From: Roseateles sp. XES5
Lineage (GTDB): Bacteria; Pseudomonadota; Alphaproteobacteria; Rhizobiales; Rhizobiaceae
Assembly (NCBI RefSeq): GCF_020535545.1
Contig: NZ_CP084754.1
Span: 669,870 to 733,869, forward strand
Direction of reading: 5' to 3'
Length of the DNA stretch: 64,000 bases
How positions within the stretch are numbered: position 1 is the first letter of the stretch; each line of letters opens with the position of its first letter. Below are positions 16,888 through 24,595 of this stretch, one piece after another. The notes under the pieces were generated by a model. That model had not been told where the DNA came from, did no database searches, and saw nothing but the letters and a program-made list of their open reading frames with translations. A program made the position numbers and the translations under genes.

Positions 16888-17760
16888 TCACACCCGATCC
16901 GTCGATTTACGGCCGAACAGGCCCTGCGGCATGGCGAAGAGCACGGCGAGAATGACGACGAAGGCCGCCGCATCCTTGTATTGCGAACTGATATAGCCGG
17001 CCGTCATGGCTTCGAGAACGCCGAGCAGCAGACCGCCCACGAGTGCGCCCTTGGGGTTGCCCATACCGCCGAGCATGGCGGCGGCAAAGCCCTTCAGCGC
17101 CAGCGCGAGACCGACATCGTAGCCCGTCAGCGTGATCGGCGTCACCAGCACGCCGGCGAGCGCGCCGATGGCGGCGGACATGGCGAAGGAAAGCGTCATC
17201 ACATAGTTGGTGTTGATGCCGACGAGCTGGGCGGCGATGCGGTTGTTGGCCGTCGCCAGCACCGCGCGGCCGATCAGCGTGCGCGTGAAGAACAGCCAGA
17301 GACAGATGAAGACGGCAAGCGCGCCGGCAATCACCCACAGGCTCTGCGGCAGGATGGTTGCGCCACCGACGAGGATCGGCTGGTCGCCGGAGAAGGCCGG
17401 GAAGCGGTGCAGCTGCTTGTCGAAGACCAGCTGCGTGGCGCCACGGATGAAGATGGATGCGCCGATCGTGATGATGATCAACGAGACGACGGGCGCGCCG
17501 CGGGCAGGCTCGATGGCGAGCTTGTTGAGCGCCACGCCCACCGCCGACGTGGCGATGATGGCGATCAGCGCGGCGAGCGGCAACGGCAGGCCGGCGGCAT
17601 GCGCGAAGAAGGTGATCATGCCGCCGAGCATGACGAACTCGCCCTGGGCGAAATTCACGACGTCGGAGGCATTGTAGATGATCGTGAAGCCGAGTGCGAC
17701 GAGCGCATAAACAGCGCCGACCGTGATCCCGGACAGGAGAAATTGCAGGAGTTCGGGCAT
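16888..17760 (-). CDS. Branched-chain-amino-acid-type ABC permease, LivH-like
   Basis: 290 residues, nearly all membrane helices. LivH hallmarks: LLSGITVGAVYALVALGFTI, NASDVVNFAQGEFVMLGGM, and the EAA-like loop ANNRIAAQLVGINTNYVM, then GKGFAAAMLGGMGNP-type segment (LKGFAAAMLGGMGNPKG). Start at 17760 (MPELLQF), which aligns with other LivH proteins; a further ATG 7 codons upstream gives an unneeded acidic extension. It pairs with the LivM-like subunit to form the pore of the importer. 70 nt separate it from the binding-protein gene. Confidence 0.88.
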   Translation of the reverse strand: MPELLQFLLSGITVGAVYALVALGFTIIYNASDVVNFAQGEFVMLGGMITFFAHAAGLPLPLAALIAIIATSAVGVALNKLAIEPARGAPVVSLIIITIGASIFIRGATQLVFDKQLHRFPAFSGDQPILVGGATILPQSLWVIAGALAVFICLWLFFTRTLIGRAVLATANNRIAAQLVGINTNYVMTLSFAMSAAIGALAGVLVTPITLTGYDVGLALALKGFAAAMLGGMGNPKGALVGGLLLGVLEAMTAGYISSQYKDAAAFVVILAVLFAMPQGLFGRKSTDRV

Positions 17761-17830
17761 GGATGCCTCCGCTTCGCGCACGACGGTATCCGCCGGCCCG
17801 CGCCTTCAGGGCCCGGGCCGGCAGGCTCGA

Positions 17831-18970
17831 TTACTCGACGATCTTCCAGCCGCCCTTTTCGATCTGCAGCATGCGGAAGGCAGAGAGGTCGAGGCCGAGG
17901 TGATCCTCGGCCGTCATGGTGACGGTGCCCGTGGTGCCGACCAGACCCTTCGTGCCTTCGATGGCATCGCGGATGTCGGACGGCTCGGTGCTGCCGGCAC
18001 GCTTCAGCGCATCCACGAGAATGCGCAGCGCATCATGGGCGTAGCCGCCGAAGGTCGAGACCGGCTTGCCGGTCGCCTTCTCATAGGTTTCCTTGTAGGC
18101 CGTGACGACGGCGCGCTGCGGATCGCTTTCCGGCAGGAGCTTCGCGACGAGCAGCGCCGTGCCCGGCAGGCGCACGCCTTCGGCCGCTTCCGGGCCGGCA
18201 AGCTCGATGAAACCGTCAGAGGCAACGCCGTGTGACTGGTAGAGCGGCAGGCCGACGGCGAGCTGGGCATAGTTGCGCGTGACGATGGCCGGCCCCTGGC
18301 CGAAGCCGGGGTTGAGTACGGCCTGGATGCCTTCCTTGCCCTTGATATTGGTGAGCTGCGGCGTCATGTCGGCGTCGGTCGGGCCATAGGTCTCGTCGGC
18401 CAGCACCTCGATGCCGTAGTCGCCGACGATGGCGAGGCACTGCTTGTGCATGGAGGCACCGAAACCGTCGGAACCGGAGATCATGCCGATCTTGGTGATG
18501 CCGTTCTTCTTCATGTCTTCGAAGATCTTCGCGCAGGCCATGCGGTCCGTGTGCGGCGTCTTGAAGGTATAGGGCTTGACGGGATCGATGATCTCGATGG
18601 CGCCGGCCAGCGAGATGAAGGGCACCTCGGCATCCTCGAAGACCGGGATGATGGCCATGGAGGTGCCGGTCGTCGTGCCGCCGATCACGGCGACGACTTC
18701 GTCATCTTCGACGAGACGGGTGGCGAAAGTGCGTGCCTTGTTCGGGTCGCCGCCGTCGTCATAGATCACGAGTTCGAGCTTCTCGCCATTGACGCCACCG
18801 GCGGCGTTGATTTCCTCGACCAGCATCTTCAGCGTCTTGGCCTCGGGATCGCCGAGGAAGGATGCCGGGCCGGTTTCCGAGACAGTCGCGCCGATCTTGA
18901 TATCGGCGAAAGCAGGCGCGGCAAGCCCCAGGACGAGCGCAAGGGCGGTGGTGGCAAGCGAAAGTTTCAT
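17831..18970 (-). CDS. Periplasmic substrate-binding protein of the Liv-type importer
   Basis: 379 residues with a Sec signal peptide (MKLSLATTALALVLGLAAPA, cut after AFA). The mature protein starts DIKIGATVSETGPASFLGDP, the usual LivJ/LivK-type fold I start. Other features are AVIGGTTTGTSMAIIPVFED, a central Cys pair (ACAKIF and KQCLAI) and FGGYAHDALRILVDALKRAG. First gene of the importer operon; GGAGGAG lies just before the ATG. Proteins of this type in aromatic catabolic clusters bind aromatic acids as well as amino acids, so the ligand is open, but the surroundings point to an aromatic acid. Confidence 0.9.
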   Translation of the reverse strand: MKLSLATTALALVLGLAAPAFADIKIGATVSETGPASFLGDPEAKTLKMLVEEINAAGGVNGEKLELVIYDDGGDPNKARTFATRLVEDDEVVAVIGGTTTGTSMAIIPVFEDAEVPFISLAGAIEIIDPVKPYTFKTPHTDRMACAKIFEDMKKNGITKIGMISGSDGFGASMHKQCLAIVGDYGIEVLADETYGPTDADMTPQLTNIKGKEGIQAVLNPGFGQGPAIVTRNYAQLAVGLPLYQSHGVASDGFIELAGPEAAEGVRLPGTALLVAKLLPESDPQRAVVTAYKETYEKATGKPVSTFGGYAHDALRILVDALKRAGSTEPSDIRDAIEGTKGLVGTTGTVTMTAEDHLGLDLSAFRMLQIEKGGWKIVE

Positions 18971-19018
18971 GTCGGTTCTCCTCCCAACAAAGACAAAGGG
19001 TTAAAGCAAAAACACCTC

Positions 19019-20680
19019 TCACGCCGCCGCGGGGCGGCGCCACATGACCACGCGGAACCGGTTGGCGACGAAAGCCGCGTCCGTCAGGCTGGCATTGCCG
19101 GCCGGATTGGCGCCGGTGACGTGGAAATCGCTAAAGGCGGCGCTCTGGTTGACGTAAATGCCGCCGGTCAGATTGACCGAAAGATTGACGCCCGCCGCGG
19201 CAAACCGGTCGGCGGCGGCAAGGATCTGCGCCTCGTCGGTGGCATAGAGCGCGGCGGTGATCGCGCCCTTGCGCTCGGCAAGGTCAGCCGCGCGGTTCAC
19301 GCCATCGACGACATCGTCAACTGCGACGACGAAGGCGATGGGACCGAAACGTTCTTCCGCATAGGTTTCGCTGTCCGACGCATCGACCGCGAGGATCAGC
19401 GGCGTTGCGGTTCGGGCATCGTCGAGGCCTTCAACCGGCGCGGAATCGCGGACGAGACGGCCCAGCGCGCGAACGGCGGCGATGCGGGCGAGCGTCGCGG
19501 GATTGGCGATGGCGCCGCAGACACCGGCAGCGCGTGCCGCATCGGAAAGCAGGCCGTCAACGGCGGCGGTGATGCCGGAGGCAACCTGGTCGAAGCTCTT
19601 GTGGCCCTCATTCGTCTCGATACCGCCGCGCGGGACGAAGATATTCTGCGGGGCGGTGCACATCTGGCCGGAATAGAGCGACAGCGAGAAGGCGATATTG
19701 CCGCACATGCCGGCGAAATTGTCGGTGGCGCCGATCACGATGGAATTGACGCCGGCCTCTTCGGTGTAGACGTCAGCGCCGCCGGCATTTTCCCTGACCC
19801 AGCGACCGAAGGCATTGGAGCCGGTATAGTCGACGAGCGCTGTGGCGGGGTGCCGGACGAGGTCCCTGGTGATCTCAGAACCGGACGCATCGGCGGCGAG
19901 CAATACGATGTCGGCGGCAAAACCTTCTTCCACCAGCACCTGCCTGATAATCTCGACGGTGATGGCAAGCGGGAGGATCGCGGCGGGATGCGGCTTGACG
20001 ATGACGGTGTTGCCGGTGGCAAGGCTCGCGAACAGACCCGGATAGCTGTTCCAGGTCGGGAACGTGTTGCAGCCGATGACCAGCGAGACACCGCGCGGCA
20101 CGATGCGCCAGTGCTTTTCCATGACGATAGGCTCGCCCTTGCCCTGCGGCTTGGTCCAGGTCGCCGTTGCCGGCGTGCGGGTCATCTCGGCATAGGCATA
20201 GGTGACGGCTTCGAGGCCGCGATCCTGCGCATGCGGACCGCCGGCCTGGAAGGCCATGGCGAAGGCCTGGCCGGTCGTGTGCATGACGGCATTGGCCATC
20301 TCGAAGCTGCGGGCATTGAGGCGGGCGAGGATTTCGAGGCAGATACCGACGCGGATTTCCGGTGCGGCCGCCGCCCATTGCGGCGCGGCGGCACGCGAGG
20401 CGGAGACGAGCATGTCCACGGAGGCGGCGGGATAGGTGATGCCGAGGGAGGGTCCGTAAGGCGAGACTTCCGCACCGACGACGCCGTCGGAGGGATGGCC
20501 GGCGAGCGTGAAGGGCTGACCGACACGCGCCTTGTAGGCGGCAAGTCCGTCGTCCCTGGCGGTTTCGCCATAGATCTTGCCGCTTGGTACTTCAGGATAG
20601 GCAGTCCAGAAATCGCGCTTGGCGGCGGCCTGCAAGGCTGCTTCCAGCGTGGGGCGATGGCGCTCGAAAAGTGCGGTCAT
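19019..20680 (-). CDS. paaN: Phenylacetic acid degradation protein PaaN
   Basis: 553 residues, aldehyde dehydrogenase superfamily, matching the PaaN subfamily by its N-terminus (FERHRPTLEAALQAAAKRDF, WTAYPEVPSGKIYGETARDD) and C-terminus (NLTGGIYVNQSAAFSDFHVT). The catalytic Cys is in YSGQMCTAPQNIFVPRGG. PaaN was once assigned to ring opening, but in Escherichia that role belongs to PaaZ, which is also present here, so PaaN may be a second semialdehyde dehydrogenase. It is transcribed divergently from paaG across a PaaR-type operator. About 48 nt separate it from the importer operon downstream. Confidence 0.9.
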   Translation of the reverse strand: MTALFERHRPTLEAALQAAAKRDFWTAYPEVPSGKIYGETARDDGLAAYKARVGQPFTLAGHPSDGVVGAEVSPYGPSLGITYPAASVDMLVSASRAAAPQWAAAAPEIRVGICLEILARLNARSFEMANAVMHTTGQAFAMAFQAGGPHAQDRGLEAVTYAYAEMTRTPATATWTKPQGKGEPIVMEKHWRIVPRGVSLVIGCNTFPTWNSYPGLFASLATGNTVIVKPHPAAILPLAITVEIIRQVLVEEGFAADIVLLAADASGSEITRDLVRHPATALVDYTGSNAFGRWVRENAGGADVYTEEAGVNSIVIGATDNFAGMCGNIAFSLSLYSGQMCTAPQNIFVPRGGIETNEGHKSFDQVASGITAAVDGLLSDAARAAGVCGAIANPATLARIAAVRALGRLVRDSAPVEGLDDARTATPLILAVDASDSETYAEERFGPIAFVVAVDDVVDGVNRAADLAERKGAITAALYATDEAQILAAADRFAAAGVNLSVNLTGGIYVNQSAAFSDFHVTGANPAGNASLTDAAFVANRFRVVMWRRPAAA

Positions 20681-20710
20681 GGCTGCTCCTCCCAGTCAGT
20701 GCTTTTATAA

Positions 20711-20730
20711 TTGACTGACCGGTCGGTTTA
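20711..20730. promoter_or_regulatory. PaaR-type operator between paaN and paaG
   Basis: TTGACTGACCGGTCGGTTTA matches 17 of 20 positions of TTGACCGACCGATCGGTTAT at 32504, upstream of paaJ. Both hold an ACCG-xx-CGGT-like palindrome typical of sites for TetR-type PaaR repressors. The site lies between the divergent paaN (start 20680) and paaG (start 20781) and could control both. Confidence 0.75.
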
Positions 20731-20780
20731 TGCAAGAGTTTTTTTACGGTCGCCGCTGGGAAGGGCGACAGGGAGGAAAA

Positions 20781-21569
20781 ATGTCCAATTCCGACACCAT
20801 TCTGTCGGCGCTTGCCGATGGCGTTCTCACCCTCACGCTGAACCGCCCCGACAAGCTCAACGCCTTCAACGACGAGATGCATCTTGCCCTGCGCGCCGGC
20901 TTCGAGCAGGCCCATGCGGACGACGCCGTCCGCGCGGTGCTGCTGACCGGTTCCGGCCGCGGCTTCTGCGCGGGACAGGATCTCGGCGACCGCGATCCGA
21001 AGAAGGGCGTGCCCGATCTCGGCCACACGATCGAGACCTTCTACAATCCGCTGCTGCGCCTGATCCGCAGCCTCGAAAAGCCTGTCATCTGCGCCGTCAA
21101 CGGTGTTGCCGCCGGGGCTGGCGCGAACATCGCCTTCGCCTGCGATATCACGCTCGCCGCGCGCTCCGCCCGCTTCATCCAGGCATTTGCCAAGATCGGC
21201 CTCGTGCCGGATTCCGGCGGCACCTGGAGCCTGCCGCGCCTGATCGGCGAAGCCCGCGCCAAGGCGCTGGCACTGACGGCCGAGCCGCTCGGGGCGGAAA
21301 CCGCCGCCGACTGGGGCCTCATCTGGCGCGCCGTCGACGATGACAAACTGATGGAAGAGGCAAGCGCGCTTGCGACGCGTCTCGCCGCCGGCCCGACGCG
21401 CGGCCTCGGCATGACGAAGCGGGCCATTCAGGCCGCCGCCACCAATTCGCTCGACCAGCAACTCGATCTCGAACGCGACCTGCAGCGCGAGGCGGGCCGC
21501 AGCGCCGACTATGCCGAGGGCGTTTCCGCCTTCCTCGAAAAGCGCAAGCCGGAGTTCAAGGGCAGATGA
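20781..21569 (+). CDS. paaG: 1,2-epoxyphenylacetyl-CoA isomerase
   Basis: 262 residues of the crotonase superfamily. Converts ring-1,2-epoxyphenylacetyl-CoA to oxepin-CoA. Seen: LTLNRPDKLNAFNDEMH, oxyanion loops GSGRGFCAGQDLGDRD and NGVAAGAGANIAFACDI, and the catalytic Asp in GLVPDSGGTWSLPRLIG, which is typical of PaaG rather than of hydratases (which carry Glu). The ATG at 20781 has GGGAGGAAAA before it. It overlaps paaI by 4 nt (ATGA) and follows the PaaR operator. Confidence 0.93.
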   Translation: MSNSDTILSALADGVLTLTLNRPDKLNAFNDEMHLALRAGFEQAHADDAVRAVLLTGSGRGFCAGQDLGDRDPKKGVPDLGHTIETFYNPLLRLIRSLEKPVICAVNGVAAGAGANIAFACDITLAARSARFIQAFAKIGLVPDSGGTWSLPRLIGEARAKALALTAEPLGAETAADWGLIWRAVDDDKLMEEASALATRLAAGPTRGLGMTKRAIQAAATNSLDQQLDLERDLQREAGRSADYAEGVSAFLEKRKPEFKGR

Positions 21570-22006
21570 GCGCCGCGACCCTTTCCCCGCAGGCGCTGGC
21601 CGAAGCCTGCGCCAAGGCCATGTGGGACGACGACAATGCCACCCGCCATCTCGGCATGGAGCTTGTCTCCATCGCCCCCGGCGAGGCCGTCATCGCCATG
21701 ACCATCGCCGAGATCATGACCAACGGCCACGGCACCTGCCATGGCGGCTACATGTTCACGCTGGCGGATTCGGCCTTCGCCTTTGCCTGCAACACCTACA
21801 ATCAGCGCACCGTCGCCCAGCACTGTTCGGTGACGTTCCTCGCGCCGGCCTTCAAGGGCGACAGGCTGACGGCAACGGCGCGCGAAGTGTCGCGCCGCGG
21901 GCGCGGCGGCCTCTACGATATCCGCATCACCAATCAGGAGGGCGAGCCCGTCGCGGAATTCCGCGGCCACTCGCGAACAGTCAAGGGCACGCATCTGCCG
22001 GAGTGA
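21566..22006 (+). CDS. paaI: Hydroxyphenylacetyl-CoA thioesterase PaaI
   Basis: 146 residues with a hotdog fold. The active-site region NGHGTCHGGYMFTLADSAFA with its Asp and the later QHCSVTFLAPAFKGDRLTA identify PaaI. It hydrolyses dead-end aryl-CoA thioesters such as hydroxyphenylacetyl-CoA and so frees CoA if the pathway stalls. The start overlaps the paaG stop, so the two are co-translated. paaK follows after a 58-nt spacer that holds a 12-bp tandem repeat. Confidence 0.93.
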   Translation: MSAATLSPQALAEACAKAMWDDDNATRHLGMELVSIAPGEAVIAMTIAEIMTNGHGTCHGGYMFTLADSAFAFACNTYNQRTVAQHCSVTFLAPAFKGDRLTATAREVSRRGRGGLYDIRITNQEGEPVAEFRGHSRTVKGTHLPE

Positions 22007-22020
22007 GGCAGACCATTCCC

Positions 22021-22053
22021 TATTCTTGCCCGTATTCTTGCCCGTATTCTTGG
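22021..22053 (+). repeat. 12-bp tandem repeat in the paaI-paaK spacer
   Basis: TATTCTTGCCCG occurs twice in full (22021-22032, 22033-22044), then TATTCTTGG before the GGAGGAG ribosome-binding site of paaK. The unit is a multiple of three and stays open in the paaK frame, so copy-number change would not shift a frame but would alter spacing or leader structure. It lies at the 5' edge of the region where paaK codon use turns foreign. Confidence 0.9.
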
Positions 22054-22064
22054 AGGAGAATTTC

Positions 22065-23375
22065 ATGGAAGACCTGTCCCCCCGCCCCGGAGAGCTCGAG
22101 CCGATCGAGACCGCCTCGCGCGACGAGATTTCCGCGCTGCAGCTGCAGCGCATGAAGTGGTCGCTGACCCACGCCTACGAGAATTCTCCCTTCTACCGCC
22201 AGCGCTTCGACGAAGCGGGCGTGCATCCCGATGATCTGAAGACCCTGGCGGACATCGCCAAGTTCCCCTTCACCACCAAGCAGGACCTGCGCGCCAACTA
22301 CCCCTTCGGCATGTTCGCCGTGCCGCGCCAGCAGGTCTCGCGCATCCATGCCAGCTCCGGCACCACGGGCAAGCCCACGGTGGTGGGCTACACGGCGCGC
22401 GATATCGACACCTGGGCCAGCCTGGTGGCGCGCTCCATCCGCGCCTCGGGCGGCCGCCCCGGCGACATCATCCACATCGCCTATGGCTACGGGCTCTTCA
22501 CCGGCGGCCTGGGCGCGCATTACGGCGCGGAGCGCGCCGGCTGCACCGTGATCCCCATGTCCGGCGGCCAGACCGAGAAGCAGGTCCAGCTGATCCAGGA
22601 CTTCAAGCCCGACATCATCATGGTCACGCCCAGCTATATGCAGGTGATCATCGAGGAGTTTGCACGCCAGGGCCTGGACGCGCGCGAGTCCTCGCTCAAG
22701 GTGGGCATCTTCGGTGCCGAGCCCTGGACCGAGGCCATGCGCCGCGAGATCGAGGCCAAGGCCGGCATCGACGCGGTGGATATCTACGGCCTGTCCGAGG
22801 TGATGGGGCCAGGTGTTGCCAACGAGTGCATCGAGAGCAAGGACGGCCCGGTGATCTGGGAAGACCATTTCTACCCCGAGATCATCAACCCCGAGACCGG
22901 CGAGCCGGTGGCCGATGGCGAGGAGGGCGAGCTGGTCTTCACCTCCCTGAGCAAGGAAGCCCTGCCCATCATCCGCTACCGCACCCGCGACCTGACGCGC
23001 CTGCTGCCCCCCACCTCGCGCAGCATGCGCCGCATGGGCAAGATCGTGGGCCGCAGCGATGACATGCTGATCATCCGCGGCGTGAACATGTTCCCCACCC
23101 AGATCGAAGAGCAGATCCTGAAATGCCGTGGCCTTGCTCCGCATTTCCAGATCGAGTTGAGCCGGTCGGGCCGCATGGACAACATGACGGTTCATGTCGA
23201 ATGCACCGTCGAGATGGCGGACGAGAGCGCCCGCGCCGGGTCGGCCAAGGAACTCGCCCACCACATCAAGAGCATCGTCGGCGTCTCCACCAGGATCACC
23301 GTGCACGAGCCGGGCGGCGTCGCCCGCTCGGAAGGCAAGGCGAAGCGCGTGGTCGATAACCGGCCGAAGGAATGA
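22065..23375 (+). CDS. paaK: Phenylacetate--CoA ligase
   Basis: 436 residues. Makes phenylacetyl-CoA from phenylacetate, ATP and CoA, the entry step. AMP-forming motifs: HASSGTTGKPTVVGYTARDI, DIYGLSEVMGPGVANECI, IIRYRTRDLTRLLPP and the hinge IVGRSDDMLIIRGVNMFPTQ. ATG at 22065 with GGAGGAG 8 nt ahead. From about base 22130 to 23120 the codon use differs from the ends: Val is 14 GTG, 4 GTC, 1 GTT by my count, Leu almost always CTG, Pro often CCC; after ~23120 Val turns to GTC and Leu to CTT/TTG/CTC. The middle looks like DNA from another, perhaps betaproteobacterial, paaK recombined into an alphaproteobacterial frame. Confidence 0.95.
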   Translation: MEDLSPRPGELEPIETASRDEISALQLQRMKWSLTHAYENSPFYRQRFDEAGVHPDDLKTLADIAKFPFTTKQDLRANYPFGMFAVPRQQVSRIHASSGTTGKPTVVGYTARDIDTWASLVARSIRASGGRPGDIIHIAYGYGLFTGGLGAHYGAERAGCTVIPMSGGQTEKQVQLIQDFKPDIIMVTPSYMQVIIEEFARQGLDARESSLKVGIFGAEPWTEAMRREIEAKAGIDAVDIYGLSEVMGPGVANECIESKDGPVIWEDHFYPEIINPETGEPVADGEEGELVFTSLSKEALPIIRYRTRDLTRLLPPTSRSMRRMGKIVGRSDDMLIIRGVNMFPTQIEEQILKCRGLAPHFQIELSRSGRMDNMTVHVECTVEMADESARAGSAKELAHHIKSIVGVSTRITVHEPGGVARSEGKAKRVVDNRPKE

Positions 23376-23462
23376 ATGTAGGGATAGCCCGGCACCGGCT
23401 TGACTGTGTATAGGGAGGTCAGCCGCCCTTCCCGGATAGCAGGAACAAGCAGAGCAGGAACC

Positions 23463-24059
23463 ATGGCACGCACGCGCGCAGTCGATTTCGAGGAAAAACA
23501 GCGTGGCATTCTGTTGAGTGCCGCAGCGGTCTTCGCCGAGATGGGCATGGAAAAAGCGTCCATGTCCCAGATCGCCTCGCACAGCAACGTGTCCAAGGCC
23601 CTGCTCTACCACTACTATCCGAGCAAGGACGCGCTGATCTTCGATATCGTGCGCACGCATCTGACGGAACTTGCCAATGCCATCGAGGCCGCGGACCGCC
23701 CGCAGCTGGATCCGCAGGCGCGGCTGCGTCTGCTGGTGAAGGCGGTTCTGGCGAATTACGAAGGTCGCGACAACGAGCACAAGGTGCAGCTCAATGGCAC
23801 CAGCGCGCTCTCCCCGGACCAGCTTGCCGAGTTGCAGGCCATCGAACGGCAGATCGTCAAACGTTTCTCCGGCGTGATCCGCGACATCAACCCGGACCTC
23901 AACAAGGACCGCCCGCTCCTGATGCCCGTCACCATGTCGCTCTTCGGCATGATGAACTGGGTCTATATGTGGTTCCGCCCCAATGGACCGGTGACGCGGG
24001 ACGAATATGCGGACATCGCGACGACGCTGATCCTGGAAGGCGTCAAAGCCGTAACCTGA
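23463..24059 (+). CDS. paaR: TetR-family repressor PaaR
   Basis: 198 residues. The N-terminal helix-turn-helix is MSQIASHSNVSKALLYHYYP followed by SKDALIFDIV, typical of TetR. The C-terminal ligand domain includes LLMPVTMSLFGMMNWVYMWF, seen in PaaR-type regulators. It lies 87 nt behind paaK on the same strand. I infer that it represses the paa promoters through the two ACCG-rich palindromes at 20711 and 32504 and is released by phenylacetyl-CoA, as known for PaaR in other Proteobacteria. Confidence 0.88.
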   Translation: MARTRAVDFEEKQRGILLSAAAVFAEMGMEKASMSQIASHSNVSKALLYHYYPSKDALIFDIVRTHLTELANAIEAADRPQLDPQARLRLLVKAVLANYEGRDNEHKVQLNGTSALSPDQLAELQAIERQIVKRFSGVIRDINPDLNKDRPLLMPVTMSLFGMMNWVYMWFRPNGPVTRDEYADIATTLILEGVKAVT

Positions 24060-24076
24060 GGCCGGCGCGCCCCGGC

Positions 24077-24592
24077 TTACTCGCCGTCCTTCTCCACATC
24101 CTTGCCCGTCGCCGCCACCGATTCCAGCCGCTCGGCAAACTCGCGCCGCAACGTTCGGCGCAATTCAGCCGCCTTGTAGCGCCTGACGTCCACGGCGTCC
24201 TTCGGCTGCAGTTCCGGCACACGCACCGGCTTTCCCGTATCGTCCACGGCAACCATGGTAAAATAGCAGGAATTGGTGTGCCGGCGTTTGCCTGAGCGGA
24301 TGTTTTCCGCCTCCACACGAATGCCGATCTCCATGGAGGTGCGACCGGTATGGTTGACCGAGGCGCGGAAGGTGACGAGCTCGCCGACATGGATCGGCTC
24401 CTTGAACATCACCTGGTCGACCGACAGCGTCACCGCATATTGCTGCGAATAGCGGGACGCGCAGGAGAAGGCGACGCGATCGAGCAGGTTGAGCAGCGCC
24501 CCGCCATGGACCTTTCCCGAAAAGTTCGCCATGTCGGGCGTCATCAGCACGGTCATGTCCAGGCGGCGGGGATCCTGCTCGATCGGCGTCAT
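24077..24592 (-). CDS. Acyl-CoA thioesterase, hotdog fold
   Basis: 171 residues. The hotdog core MANFSGKVHGGALLNLLDRV (with the catalytic Asp) and AVTLSVDQVMFKEPIHVGEL, then VNHTGRTSMEIGIRVEAENI, place it in the YciA/acyl-CoA hydrolase group rather than with PaaI. The ATG at 24592 comes 3 nt after the paaZ stop, so it is the last gene of the paaJ-A-B-C-D-E-x-Z operon. A likely role is release of CoA from pathway intermediates; the exact substrate is not visible. It ends 18 nt from the convergent paaR. Confidence 0.85.
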   Translation of the reverse strand: MTPIEQDPRRLDMTVLMTPDMANFSGKVHGGALLNLLDRVAFSCASRYSQQYAVTLSVDQVMFKEPIHVGELVTFRASVNHTGRTSMEIGIRVEAENIRSGKRRHTNSCYFTMVAVDDTGKPVRVPELQPKDAVDVRRYKAAELRRTLRREFAERLESVAATGKDVEKDGE

Positions 24593-24595
24593 CAA

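Noticed and set aside
18446..20710. Long + strand frame opposite the binding-protein gene and paaN
   Set aside because: Antisense of paaN and the binding protein; composition is typical of shadow frames in GC-rich DNA.
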